Part shown: piece after piece, positions 23,732-31,709 of the stretch
How the letters are laid out: every line of letters starts with the position of its first letter
Numbering within the stretch: the stretch's first letter is position 1
Assembly (NCBI GenBank): GCA_015152565.1
Contig: SUTT01000010.1
Location: 1-55,578, forward strand
Direction of reading: 5' to 3'
Source: Cyanobacteria bacterium SIG27
GTDB lineage: Bacteria; Cyanobacteriota; Vampirovibrionia; Gastranaerophilales; Gastranaerophilaceae
Length of the DNA: 55,578 bases
Translations under genes and position numbers: made by a program
The notes under the pieces: generated by a model
Databases searched by the model: none
What the model was told of the DNA's origin: nothing
Seen by the model: only the letters and a program-made list of their open reading frames with translations

Positions 23732-24134
23732 ATTCTTCTAAAGTAAATCTGTAAGGAAAAATTTCTTCTAGTGATAAAACCAAAATTTTATCGTTTTCGT
23801 CTTCTAAAATAATTTTTGTTTCGTTTTTATCTAGCGCAAATTCGCTCATCCATTGTCTGCAAGCGCCACAAGGCATACATCTTTTTTGTTTTGGAGAATA
23901 TATTGCAACAGCTTTTATTTTTGACTTTTCTCCATTTGAAATAGCGCTTGATATCGCATTTCTTTCAGCACATATAGCAAGTCCATAGCTCGCATTTTCA
24001 ACGTTACAACCTAAATATTTATTTCCATTTTCATATAAAACACACGCTCCAACAGGAAAAGTTGAATATGGAGAATATGAATTTTTGCTAGCTTTTTTTG
24101 CTTCCTCTAATAATTCTTGATAATTTTTTTCCAT
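23730..24134 (-). CDS. cdd: Cytidine deaminase
   Basis: A 134-residue homotetrameric-type cytidine deaminase of pyrimidine salvage. The motifs are YSPYSTFPVGACVL, NVENASYGLAICAERNAI (zinc-binding Cys and the proton-shuttling Glu of C-A-E-R) and MPCGACRQWMSEF (the P-C-x-x-C zinc site). The ATG at 24134 was chosen because the family starts right there and GAGG lies upstream; the frame is open for a further 45 codons, but those run back through the divergent promoter and resemble no deaminase. Confidence 0.95.
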   Translation of the reverse strand: MEKNYQELLEEAKKASKNSYSPYSTFPVGACVLYENGNKYLGCNVENASYGLAICAERNAISSAISNGEKSKIKAVAIYSPKQKRCMPCGACRQWMSEFALDKNETKIILEDENDKILVLSLEEIFPYRFTLEE

Positions 24135-24258
24135 TTTTAACCTCGAATTATACGCTGTATTTAATATTATACCCCCAACAGGCTTAATTTCACATGTTAT
24201 TTTTGAATGATTTTGGGGAATAAAATACATGACGAACCGAAGGATATCAAAGGCAACT

Positions 24259-24744
24259 ATGTCAATCAACGCAATTAGTAGTGTTTCCCTATACGAATAT
24301 TATTATCAAATCAACAAAGATGAGCAAAAGAAAAAAGAATCGCCTCTTGTTGAAGAAATGCGTCGCTATGGCTTAGTTCCAACTGATAACGAACAGTTAA
24401 ACATTCAACTTCTTAAAAACGCAAAAGAAGCAAAAGAAAGTCAAAACTCCCCAAAAGAAATACCATATTCAGATAGACCTTGGGCAGATTTGATGTATCA
24501 ATTAGATATTCAATTTAATCCTGATCCTAAAGATGATATTGAAGATATCAAAGAAGAATTAGCAAAATTAACTTTAGGAATGGACGATGAAGAATTAGCT
24601 AAAGAAGTGAATGATTTAAGAAATTATGTTGAAAATATGTATTTAAACTTCCAAACAAATAACGTTGGAAATTCAAGATACACAACAACATTAAACGCAC
24701 AGTTAAACAATCTTGCGATGGTAAATCAAGCAAGTTTATTATAA
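24259..24744 (+). CDS. Hypothetical protein, acidic and helical
   Basis: A 161-residue protein of unknown function. It starts MSINAISSVSLYEYYYQINK; the ATG at 24259 has AAAGG five bases before it, better than the ATG at 24229. A charged linker (DEQKKKESPLVEE) is followed by a short conserved-looking block (YSDRPWADLMYQLDIQFNPD) and an acidic helical part (DIEDIKEELAKLTLGMDDEE). The tail is Asn/Thr-rich. No signal peptide or membrane segment. It is alone, between cdd and the lpt genes, and followed by a terminator. Confidence 0.65.
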   Translation: MSINAISSVSLYEYYYQINKDEQKKKESPLVEEMRRYGLVPTDNEQLNIQLLKNAKEAKESQNSPKEIPYSDRPWADLMYQLDIQFNPDPKDDIEDIKEELAKLTLGMDDEELAKEVNDLRNYVENMYLNFQTNNVGNSRYTTTLNAQLNNLAMVNQASLL

Positions 24745-24785
24745 AAATTATATTCCACCTTTCAGAGTTTCGATGTTACTTACAT

Positions 24786-24812
24786 AAAAAAGTCCCTTTT
24801 GAGGACTTTTTT
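24786..24812 (+). terminator. Rho-independent terminator
   Basis: AAAAAAGTCC pairs with GGACTTTTTT over a seven-base loop. Confidence 0.85.
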
Positions 24813-24886
24813 ATTGCTTTTATAATGTAAAATCTTTTTCATTTTCCTCTTTTATACTATAATTTAGATAAAAAGAGAGAAAAATT

Positions 24887-25627
24887 ATGAAAATTATTGC
24901 TAAAAATCTTGTAAAAATATATGGTGATAGATCAGTTGTAAACGACGTTTCTTTTGACGTTAATAAAGGCGAAGTCGTTGGTTTATTAGGTCCTAATGGC
25001 GCTGGTAAAACCACAACTTTTTATATGGTTGTAGGGCTTGTTAGAGCAAATTCTGGTCAAGTTTTAATCGAAGAAGATGATGGAAATATCATCGATGTAA
25101 CCAATTTGCCGATGAACGAAAGAGCCAAGCTTGGAATTGGCTATCTTCCGCAAGAAACTTCAATTTTTAGAAAACTAAACGTTGAAGATAATTTAAAACT
25201 TGTTCTTGAAATGAACGACAAATTAAACAAAGAACAAAAAGACGAACTATTAGAAAGCTTATTAACAGAATTTGGTGTTGCAAAACTAAGAAAAGCAGCT
25301 TCTGTAGCACTATCTGGAGGCGAAAGAAGAAGAGTTGAAATCGCAAGAGCATTAGCCGCAACACCATCATTCATTCTTCTTGATGAACCTTTCACAGGGA
25401 TTGACCCTATTGCAATTGGCGAAATCAAAGAAAACATTCATAAATTAGCCAAAGAAAAAAATATCGGCATTTTAATCACTGACCACAACCCAAAAGCAAC
25501 ACTATCAATCACTGATAGAGCAAATGTAATTTTTGATGGTAAAATCAAAATTTCAGGAAAAAGCACAGATGTTGCAGTTGACCCTGTTGCAAAAGAGTTT
25601 TATTTAGGAAAAGATTTCGTACTATAA
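24887..25627 (+). CDS. lptB: LPS export ABC transporter ATPase LptB
   Basis: LptB powers extraction of lipopolysaccharide from the inner membrane. The 246-residue protein has Walker A (LLGPNGAGKTTTFYMV), the Q-loop LPQETSIFRKLNVEDNL typical of LptB, the signature LSGGERRRVEIARALA and Walker B FILLDEPFTGIDP, and the switch His in LITDHN. The stop codon overlaps the start of the permease gene by one base (TAATG), supporting a joint transporter. Ribosome site AAAGAGAG lies upstream with a TATAAT at 24858-24863. Confidence 0.95.
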   Translation: MKIIAKNLVKIYGDRSVVNDVSFDVNKGEVVGLLGPNGAGKTTTFYMVVGLVRANSGQVLIEEDDGNIIDVTNLPMNERAKLGIGYLPQETSIFRKLNVEDNLKLVLEMNDKLNKEQKDELLESLLTEFGVAKLRKAASVALSGGERRRVEIARALAATPSFILLDEPFTGIDPIAIGEIKENIHKLAKEKNIGILITDHNPKATLSITDRANVIFDGKIKISGKSTDVAVDPVAKEFYLGKDFVL

Positions 25628-26778
25628 TGCAAAACATTATTTCTAAAATAAAAGATTTTAAATTTCCAAAAGATAAAATGAAAATCACACTTTTAGATAA
25701 ATTCATTTTATCTCAGGTTTTTGGCGCAACATTAGTTTGCTTAATTCTTTTTATTATTGTTTGGATTGCTCCTGAAACGCTTTTTAAAATCATTAAAAAG
25801 CTCCTAGAAGACGAATTAACAGGCTATGGCGCAATAAGAAAATTAATTCTTGAAATTCCAAAAGTTTTAGCTAAAGCAATTCCTGTTGGAATTTTATTAG
25901 GTTCAATTTTCACTTTCGATAGACTTTCTAAAAACTCTGAATTGTCCATTTTAAGAGGAATTGGGCTTTCTTTTAATCGAATTATGACTCCTGTTATTAT
26001 TTTTGGAGCAATTTTAAGCATATTTTGCTATACGGTAAATGATAAACTTGTTCCGATTGCTTCTCATAAACTTGGTGAAAGCAAAGGGGGCGGAAGTCAT
26101 TTTGTTTATATCGTTGAAAATCCTGATAAAACTCCAAAACAAAATATTATTGTTTCAAATTTTACCCCTGAAAAAATCCACAACATTACAGTTATGAATT
26201 TTTCTCACGAAAAATATGACGACGCTGTGATGTTTAGAAGCATTATTTTTGCTCCTTATGCGCTTAAACTACAAGACTGCTGGCTACTCAAAAATGCTTT
26301 AATTTATGATATTGATGAAAATGGGGTTTATAAAAAAGTTTCTCAACTAGAAAACTATAAAATTTTAACCCAAGGAAAACAAGCTCAGGAAGTTTATGAC
26401 TTGATGATTAACAACACAAGAAAAGAAAGAGTATTTACTAATCATCAAATTAAAAAATATACCAAACTTCTAAAAAGAGCTAATTTTTCCGATGAATACA
26501 GATATTTTAAAGCAAAACTATACCAAAGATACTTACATCCTCTAACTTGCATTCTTTTTGCAATAATTGGCTGTTTGCTTGGTTTTGCACCGCCTCGTTC
26601 TCAAAGGTTGATTGGCTTTACAATTGCAGTTGGTATGATTTTTGCATACTATATCACTTTACCATTTTTTGATTTACTAGCTCAAAAGTCAATCCTGCCG
26701 CCGTTTATTGCTGCGGTTTTCCCAATAATATTATTCATAATTTCAATTTTTATAATTAAAAAAGTAAAGGATTTATAA
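25627..26778 (+). CDS. LPS export permease, LptF/LptG family
   Basis: A 383-residue YjgP/YjgQ-family protein. The first membrane segment comes after LLDKFILSQVFGATLVCLIL, two more lie at ~70-130 (KAIPVGILLGSIFTFDRLSK is the family hallmark), and three at the C terminus (HPLTCILFAIIGCLLGFAPP and onward). The ~170-residue periplasmic part between them fits the beta-jellyroll that passes LPS to LptC/LptA. Only one permease gene is present here, so the partner must lie elsewhere or the protein acts as a homodimer. Overlaps its neighbours on both sides by one base. Confidence 0.9.
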   Translation: MQNIISKIKDFKFPKDKMKITLLDKFILSQVFGATLVCLILFIIVWIAPETLFKIIKKLLEDELTGYGAIRKLILEIPKVLAKAIPVGILLGSIFTFDRLSKNSELSILRGIGLSFNRIMTPVIIFGAILSIFCYTVNDKLVPIASHKLGESKGGGSHFVYIVENPDKTPKQNIIVSNFTPEKIHNITVMNFSHEKYDDAVMFRSIIFAPYALKLQDCWLLKNALIYDIDENGVYKKVSQLENYKILTQGKQAQEVYDLMINNTRKERVFTNHQIKKYTKLLKRANFSDEYRYFKAKLYQRYLHPLTCILFAIIGCLLGFAPPRSQRLIGFTIAVGMIFAYYITLPFFDLLAQKSILPPFIAAVFPIILFIISIFIIKKVKDL

Positions 26779-27581
26779 TGAAAAATAAAATTCTTTTAAT
26801 TGTACTGTCTTTAATATTAAGCTTTTGTCCTACTTTTGCAAAAGAAAAAATAGAAGCAATTCACAACAGCGCAGGAATTTATATTTTTAAAATCGATACT
26901 AAAAAATATGGCGCAAAAATTAAACCATACATGACAAAAAACCTCACAACACCTCAAAAAGTATACGAGGATGAATGCTTTGATTTAGTTGTAAATGGCG
27001 GTTTTTTTGATGTTAAAACAGGAAAAAGCGTTTCTTATGTAACCATTGACAATGAACTTGTTGCAGATGTTCAAGATAATATTAAATTAGTAAATGAACT
27101 AAATAAAGAAAATAGACTAGAAAAAGTTCTATCTAGAAGCGAATTTAGAATTTTAGAAAATAAAAAAGGCAAATTAAAATTTGATATAGCGCTTCACAGT
27201 ACACCAATTAAGAAAAATTATCGCCTAAAACACGCTCTTCAAGCAGGTCCAATGTTATTACCTACAATGGATTTAGTTCAAGAGGGGTTTGTAGTTAAAG
27301 AAGATGATATAGTAAAATCTCAAAGTGTAGATATTTTAAAAAGAAGAGAAAGAACGGTCCTTGGTTTAAAAGGAAAATATTTGTACATTGTTCTATTCAC
27401 AAAAGACCACAAAGTTGACGCTTTTGAAATGCAACAATATATGCAAAAAACTCTAAAAGTTAAAAAAGCAATGGCATTAGATGGTGGTTTATCAACTGCA
27501 CTAAACTATCGAAATATCACAATCAATTCTTTTGGAAAATATCAAAGAAGAGTTAAATCATTCTTAGTTGTTGAAAGGTAA
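26778..27581 (+). CDS. Secreted phosphodiester glycosidase-family protein (NAGPA/DUF2233)
   Basis: A 267-residue protein with a signal peptide (MKNKILLIVLSLILSFCPTF). The mature part has the family features VVNGGFFDVKTGKSVSY, LQAGPMLL, ERTVLGLKGKYLYIVL and the C-terminal MALDGGLSTALNY. The fold was first seen in the human uncovering enzyme, and bacterial members are periplasmic or surface enzymes of poorly known specificity. Translational coupling with the LPS permease suggests a role in envelope glycan processing, which is inference. Confidence 0.88.
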   Translation: MKNKILLIVLSLILSFCPTFAKEKIEAIHNSAGIYIFKIDTKKYGAKIKPYMTKNLTTPQKVYEDECFDLVVNGGFFDVKTGKSVSYVTIDNELVADVQDNIKLVNELNKENRLEKVLSRSEFRILENKKGKLKFDIALHSTPIKKNYRLKHALQAGPMLLPTMDLVQEGFVVKEDDIVKSQSVDILKRRERTVLGLKGKYLYIVLFTKDHKVDAFEMQQYMQKTLKVKKAMALDGGLSTALNYRNITINSFGKYQRRVKSFLVVER

Positions 27582-27584
27582 AAT

Positions 27585-28049
27585 ATGAAATTAGGAAAAA
27601 TTGATTTCTGTAAAATTCAAAAAATGACTGCAATAGAGATTGTCGTTCTTGTTTTAGTCTTTTTTGCAATCGGAATATACTATTCGCCTAATTTTATGCA
27701 CAAAAAAGATGTCATGATGGCAGCTAAAATCAAAGCAGATAACGCTATATTTACCGCAAAAGCACTGGAAGAATTTGCCCAAGATAAAAACGCTAAAGCG
27801 TCAACTATCGCAAAAAAAGTAGCTGATGAATTAAACGTTACAACAAAAAATCCTTACGACAAAAAGCAAGACGCTTATTCTTTTAATGAAGAATGCAAAA
27901 GCTGCAACAACGTTAGCTATGACGACAACAATGAAATGATTATTCTTACAACTTTTAATAAAAAAGGCGAATTAATCGCAAGAACGGTTATCAAACCGCC
28001 ATCTTTTGTTGTGTATAGTATCGAGGATGATAAAAAATCCAAAAAATGA
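27585..28049 (+). CDS. Pilin-like membrane protein without a canonical prepilin site
   Basis: A 154-residue protein with a single membrane segment near residues 16-38 (TAIEIVVLVLVFFAIGIYYS). The order T-x-x-E, a hydrophobic run, PNFM, then AAKIKADNAIFTAKALEEFA is that of type IV pilins and pseudopilins, including Glu5. The usual Gly-Phe cleavage site is replaced by Lys-Met (QKMTAIE), so prepilin peptidase processing is doubtful. The soluble part has a Cys pair (ECKSC) and is predicted to be small and mixed. It follows the glycosidase gene by three bases and ends inside a repeat unit (DDKKSKK). Confidence 0.6.
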   Translation: MKLGKIDFCKIQKMTAIEIVVLVLVFFAIGIYYSPNFMHKKDVMMAAKIKADNAIFTAKALEEFAQDKNAKASTIAKKVADELNVTTKNPYDKKQDAYSFNEECKSCNNVSYDDNNEMIILTTFNKKGELIARTVIKPPSFVVYSIEDDKKSKK

Positions 28050-28167
28050 CAATTTTTTGAGATTTTTTGAATCCGAGCCAAGGTGTGTGAAACTAATCCT
28101 GTATGCGAGAGAGCATACAGGATTAGTTGAAACCGTACCAACAAAGATGATAAAAAATCCAAAAAAT
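28026..28167. repeat. 22-bp direct repeats flanking a 98-bp structured insert
   Basis: The same 22 bases lie at 28026-28047 and 28146-28167; the first copy covers the end of the pilin-like gene. The 98 bases between them hold AAGGTGTGTGAA (28080-28091), a perfect 16-pair hairpin (28091-28128, loop GAGAGA) and ACCGTACCAA (28132-28141). The core is 33 bases from the left repeat and four from the right, against 27 and five in the element at 21949-22151. The repeats differ in sequence between the two loci, the core does not. Confidence 0.7.
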
Positions 28168-28178
28168 AGATATAGATT

Positions 28179-28210
28179 AAGCCTGCATGCAAGATAACAT
28201 GCAGGCTTTA
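28179..28210. terminator. Bidirectional terminator between the pilin-like gene and rsfS
   Basis: AAGCCTGCATG pairs with CATGCAGGCTT around CAAGATAA, with T/A runs on both sides. Its stem and loop closely resemble the hairpin inside the insert just upstream. Confidence 0.8.
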
Positions 28211-28225
28211 AAAATTCTAAAACAA

Positions 28226-28624
28226 TTATTCTTCGTATTGAGCAAATTCTTTAGATAATTCTTCCCAAGTTTCTTGTTCAAGTGTCAGTGCATGTGACCA
28301 GAATTTTTCAATTTTATAGATATCTCTTTGCTCTTGATTCATAATATGAACCACAACTTCGCCATAATCAAGCAAATTCCACTTGCTCATTCTTTCAGTT
28401 TCCTCGCCTAGTGGAAGTCTTTTAAAAATATCTTTAATTTTTTTTCTAACATTTTCTGTTAGTGCTCTAATATGCGGAGTAGAAGAGCCTGTTGCAATTA
28501 TAAAAAAGTCAGATAATGATGAAACATTTGCAACGTTTAAAATTACAATATCTTTAGCTTTATTATCGTCTAAAAAACGAGCAATTGCAGAAGCGAATTT
28601 TTCACTTGTGATGTTATTTTCCAT
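28226..28624 (-). CDS. rsfS: Ribosomal silencing factor RsfS
   Basis: RsfS (DUF143/Iojap) binds ribosomal protein L14 and blocks 50S-30S joining when nutrients are low. The 132-residue protein has the motifs DIVILNVANVSSLSDFFIIAT, the ST-P-H-I-R-A-L block, and WNLLDYGEVVVHIMNQEQRDIYKIEKFW. It lies nine bases downstream of ricT on the minus strand and is probably co-transcribed. The ribosome site before ATG is GGAAT-like and weak. Confidence 0.95.
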   Translation of the reverse strand: MENNITSEKFASAIARFLDDNKAKDIVILNVANVSSLSDFFIIATGSSTPHIRALTENVRKKIKDIFKRLPLGEETERMSKWNLLDYGEVVVHIMNQEQRDIYKIEKFWSHALTLEQETWEELSKEFAQYEE

Positions 28625-28633
28625 TCCTATTCC

Positions 28634-29548
28634 TTATATATTTCCAGTTGATGAGTTTTTATCATCTTCCAATGATTTAATATCAACGACTTCATCTTCT
28701 TGATAGTTCAAATTATTGTTAATATCAATATCAATATTAACTTCGCCATCTATCATTTCGATTTCATCTTTTCGATATTCTTTAATTTTGCCGTCTTCAA
28801 GTTTAACGTTAACAGTTTTCTTCAAGAAATTAACCATAAATACTTTAGCAACACCCTCTGGTGTCATTACGCCGGAACCAACAGGAGGAAGCGTTCTTGC
28901 TGCGTCAATGTAGTTTTTATATTCATAATTTAAACAACATAATAATCTTCCGCAAGCGCCCGTGATTTTCCCTGGGGTGATTGGTATTCCTTGGTCTTTA
29001 GCTAGTTTTGTATTTACTTGTTCAAATTTCTTTAAGAATTTACAGCAACAATAGTCTTGACCGCAAATTCCTTGTCCTTGAAGAATTGAAGTTTCATCCC
29101 TTACGCCAATGTGTCTTAAATCAATTCTAACTCTTTTAAATTCTTGGGTTAAATCTTTTAAAAGTTCCCTAAAATCAACTCTTTCCGGAGCTGTGTAATA
29201 AAATGTGATTTTCTTTCTATCAAAAGTGTATCTTGCTTGGGTAAACTTCATCACAAGACCACGCTTTTGTGCTAAATCACGACATTTATAAAAAGCTTTA
29301 ACTTCAAGTTCTTTTTGCTCTTTATATACTTCCATATCTTCATCAGTCATTATTCTAACAACTGACAATGGTTCAGCCTTGTGTTTTTCCCAAATGCGCT
29401 GAATTTCAGGATTAACCAAAAAAACTTGAAAAACCTCTTCGCCTTTATCAGTTCTAACTAAAACATATTGTCCATGTTTAATATTAGCGTTATCAGGCAC
29501 TTTTAAAGGATGAAATTGATTTTTAATTATACGAATTGCAAACTTCAT
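28634..29548 (-). CDS. ricT: PSP1-domain protein, RicT/YaaT family
   Basis: RicT (YaaT) carries iron-sulfur clusters with RicA/RicF in Bacillus and affects RNase Y processing, competence and biofilm formation; whether those partners exist here is unknown. The 304-residue protein has a PSP1 C-terminal domain with LRHIGVRDETSILQGQGICG, CCCKFLKKFE and GACGRLLCCLNYEY, supplying the clustered cysteines. The last ~40 residues are an acidic Asn/Asp-rich tail (NIDIDINNNLN). It is followed by rsfS. Confidence 0.93.
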   Translation of the reverse strand: MKFAIRIIKNQFHPLKVPDNANIKHGQYVLVRTDKGEEVFQVFLVNPEIQRIWEKHKAEPLSVVRIMTDEDMEVYKEQKELEVKAFYKCRDLAQKRGLVMKFTQARYTFDRKKITFYYTAPERVDFRELLKDLTQEFKRVRIDLRHIGVRDETSILQGQGICGQDYCCCKFLKKFEQVNTKLAKDQGIPITPGKITGACGRLLCCLNYEYKNYIDAARTLPPVGSGVMTPEGVAKVFMVNFLKKTVNVKLEDGKIKEYRKDEIEMIDGEVNIDIDINNNLNYQEDEVVDIKSLEDDKNSSTGNI

Positions 29549-29588
29549 AGGTTTAATTATAGCGAAAAATTGCTATTGTTGCAAAATA

Positions 29589-30419
29589 TTATAGATAAAC
29601 AAGCTCGTTTCGCTCTAGCTTAATTTTTTTATGGTTAATTTCGCTCAACTGCACTCCCTGTGCATCAAAAATACCATACTTTTTATCTTTTTTAACTAAA
29701 ATATATTCGCCAAGTTTTTTAATTTCGTCAAAATCAGGAGTTAAAATTGTATTCCCCCTAAAATCAACTAAGCCAAATTTCCCAGCTTTTTTGGTTACAT
29801 AAGTATCATAAAGCGGTTTAATCTTGTCAAACTCTGGTTTTAAAAGAATATTTCCCTCACTATCCACAAGTCCAAAGTAGCCGTTTAGCTTGGTTTTGAA
29901 AAGATTAGAGCTTAACTGCTCAAAAGATTTATATTTAATTGGAACAATGATATTTTCGTTTATATCAATTACTCCATACATCTTATTTACGCTAACAAGG
30001 ATTTTATCTTGGCTAATTAAATTAGCATAAGAATATTTTCTTTTTGAAATTTCAATTCCATTTTCGTCTAAAATTTGGTAATATTTGCCAATTTTTGCAA
30101 TGAAAAAGTGTTTTTTGCCTTGAACAACGTGCCTTAAATTATAACAATTTGAAATTAAAGTTGTCCCATCTTCGTTAATTACGCTATAAGTTTTAAAACT
30201 TCTTTTTGCTCCGTTAGAATAATAGTTAACTGTTGTATCAACTAAAGCATAATGTCTATCGCAATTTAGAAATTTTTCTTCGTGTTGAAAATTTTCGCTT
30301 CTAATCACATAAACACAATTAGAACAACCACTATGATAGTAATAACCATGTGGATGAGCCATTGCTATTGTTGAACTTAAAATAAAGCCTAAAGATAAAA
30401 CCAAACACAACTTTTTCAT
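29589..30419 (-). CDS. Secreted WG-repeat protein
   Basis: A 276-residue protein with a signal peptide (MKKLCLVLSLGFILSSTIAM) followed by His/Tyr-rich residues and a Cys pair (CSNC). The C-terminal half consists of about five WG/KWG-type repeats: KYYQILDENGIEIS, MYGVIDINENIIVPIKY, YFGLVDSEGNILLKPEFD, KFGLVDFRGNTILTPDFD and KYGIFDAQG. Such repeats form extracytoplasmic beta-structures of unknown ligand. It is a single gene on the minus strand between ricT and the nuclease. Confidence 0.85.
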   Translation of the reverse strand: MKKLCLVLSLGFILSSTIAMAHPHGYYYHSGCSNCVYVIRSENFQHEEKFLNCDRHYALVDTTVNYYSNGAKRSFKTYSVINEDGTTLISNCYNLRHVVQGKKHFFIAKIGKYYQILDENGIEISKRKYSYANLISQDKILVSVNKMYGVIDINENIIVPIKYKSFEQLSSNLFKTKLNGYFGLVDSEGNILLKPEFDKIKPLYDTYVTKKAGKFGLVDFRGNTILTPDFDEIKKLGEYILVKKDKKYGIFDAQGVQLSEINHKKIKLERNELVYL

Positions 30420-30471
30420 GCTTTTACTCCTTATTTTTTAAAACGAAAAAATTGAAGAAAAGTTCATTTTA

Positions 30472-30894
30472 TCATTTTTCAATATAATGAAAAACCTTGC
30501 AATAGCCTTTATCAATTAATTTTTGATTAATATTAATATTATCGAAATATAATATTCCTAAAACTCTTGAATATTTATCAATTCCTTTAAAATCAAAAGA
30601 AGAAGTTTTTGCATTATTTTTTAGTTTTTTAAGATATTCTCTTGATTCTTTTCCTTTTTTTAAAACTTCCTTGGCTGTAATATTGTTTTCATTTGCTTGT
30701 AATTCAACCCTATGGTTATTATATGCCTCAAAACAATCTATTCCAATTAAACGAAGTGAAAATCTATTCCCACTTTGCATTTTTACTTCAGCCGTGTCGC
30801 CATCTATAATTTCAACGACTTCAACAGGAATACTCTCAGCAAAAACAAAACTAGACAATAAAAATAAAGAAATGACTAATAAAATAATTTTCAT
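30472..30894 (-). CDS. Secreted thermonuclease (SNase-like) protein
   Basis: A 140-residue exported protein with signal peptide (cleavage after FVFA) and an SNase OB-fold: VEVVEIIDGDTAEVKMQ, FSLRLIGIDCFEAYNNHR and DKYSRVLGILYFDNININQK. In staphylococcal nuclease the catalytic residues are Arg35, Glu43 and Arg87; here the R-L-I-G-I-D-x-x-E block gives Arg and Glu, and the SR of DKYSR the second Arg. The domain is short. A decayed relative with almost the same C terminus lies at 3564-3750. It is divergent from the XRE gene at 30948. Confidence 0.88.
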   Translation of the reverse strand: MKIILLVISLFLLSSFVFAESIPVEVVEIIDGDTAEVKMQSGNRFSLRLIGIDCFEAYNNHRVELQANENNITAKEVLKKGKESREYLKKLKNNAKTSSFDFKGIDKYSRVLGILYFDNININQKLIDKGYCKVFHYIEK

Positions 30895-30904
30895 TTTGAT
30901 ACCA

Positions 30905-30934
30905 ATATTAGAACGTATGTTTCAATTTTAGAAC
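30905..30934. promoter_or_regulatory. Operator-like boxes before XRE gene of doublet B, copy 1
   Basis: ATATTAGAAC (30905-30914) and ATTTTAGAAC (30925-30934) are direct repeats 20 bases apart. The first lies 43 bases before the ATG at 30948, as does the matching box in copy 2. Confidence 0.5.
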
Positions 30935-30947
30935 TTAAAATGTAAAA

Positions 30948-31220
30948 ATGCAAGATAAATTTGAAGAATCGAAACAACTTCTAAAAAATGCCTTAGCAAA
31001 TGTTGTAAAAAAACACAGGAAAAAACAGAAAAAATCACTAAGCAAAATCTCTGCTGAAATTATGATGACTAAGTCCATGTGGCAGACATTAGAAAAAGGC
31101 AAAAAGGACCCTCAATATTCAACAATATGGAGAGTAGCACAAGCTCTAAATCTTACAGTAGAGGATTTAAGTAAAGAAGTAACGCAACTTCTCGGTGACG
31201 ATTTTTCACTTATTGATTAG
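30948..31220 (+). CDS. Small XRE-family HTH regulator (doublet B, first copy)
   Basis: A 90-residue single-domain HTH protein: LANVVKKHRKKQKKSLSKIS, AEIMMTKSMWQTLEKGKKDP and YSTIWRVAQALNLTVEDLSK form the fold, with a short acidic tail LLGDDFSLID. It has a longer N-terminal helix and different recognition residues (T-K-S-M-W-Q-T-L-E-K-G) from the doublet at 22.6 kb. The second copy follows after 49 bases. The 44 bases at 31039-31082, coding for the recognition region, are the same in both genes. Confidence 0.85.
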   Translation: MQDKFEESKQLLKNALANVVKKHRKKQKKSLSKISAEIMMTKSMWQTLEKGKKDPQYSTIWRVAQALNLTVEDLSKEVTQLLGDDFSLID

Positions 31221-31226
31221 GTACTA

Positions 31227-31256
31227 ATATTAGAACTCTTTATTCAAATACTAGAA
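31227..31256. promoter_or_regulatory. Operator-like boxes before XRE gene of doublet B, copy 2
   Basis: ATATTAGAAC (31227-31236) and ATACTAGAA (31248-31256), the first again 43 bases from the ATG at 31270. TATAAT at 31261-31266 is only three bases from the ATG. Confidence 0.5.
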
Positions 31257-31269
31257 TTAATATAATTTT

Positions 31270-31545
31270 ATGAAAGAAAAATATTTAGCTTCTAAACAAA
31301 AATTACAAAATATTTTAGCTAAATATGTCAGAGAAAAAAGATTAGAACAAAATAAGTCTTTAAGCAAAATCTCTGCTGAAATTATGATGACTAAGTCCAT
31401 GTGGTTAGATTTAGAAAAAGGAATTAAAGATCCGCAATTAACTACGCTTTGGAGAGTGAGCGAAGCTTTGGACATTCCTCTTGAAACGCTAATTAAAGAA
31501 ATTAAACATCGTTTAGGTGAGAATTTCAGCTTAATTGATTATTAA
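31270..31545 (+). CDS. Small XRE-family HTH regulator (doublet B, second copy)
   Basis: A 91-residue paralogue of the preceding gene, with ILAKYVREKRLEQNKSLSKI, the shared block SAEIMMTKSMW and TTLWRVSEALDIPLETLIKE. About half of the residues agree overall, yet 44 bases (31361-31404) are identical at the DNA level, which points to gene conversion or strict codon constraint. It likely binds the same TAGAAC boxes. Confidence 0.85.
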   Translation: MKEKYLASKQKLQNILAKYVREKRLEQNKSLSKISAEIMMTKSMWLDLEKGIKDPQLTTLWRVSEALDIPLETLIKEIKHRLGENFSLIDY

Positions 31546-31709
31546 AAATTATATATTCTAACTAATTTTTACAAAACATTTGCATAAATTGATATTTTTT
31601 TATAGAATAGTGGTATATTTTAATAGTGAGAAGAGTGTATTTATATTGCCTATTAAATTAATTTCATTTTAAGGATGGGAATAATTAAAATAGTAGAAAG
31701 ATTATCCTA

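Noticed and set aside
24135-24269. 45-residue N-terminal extension of cytidine deaminase
   Set aside because: The extension runs through the divergent promoter region, has a TATAAT and GAGG in it, and does not resemble any deaminase.
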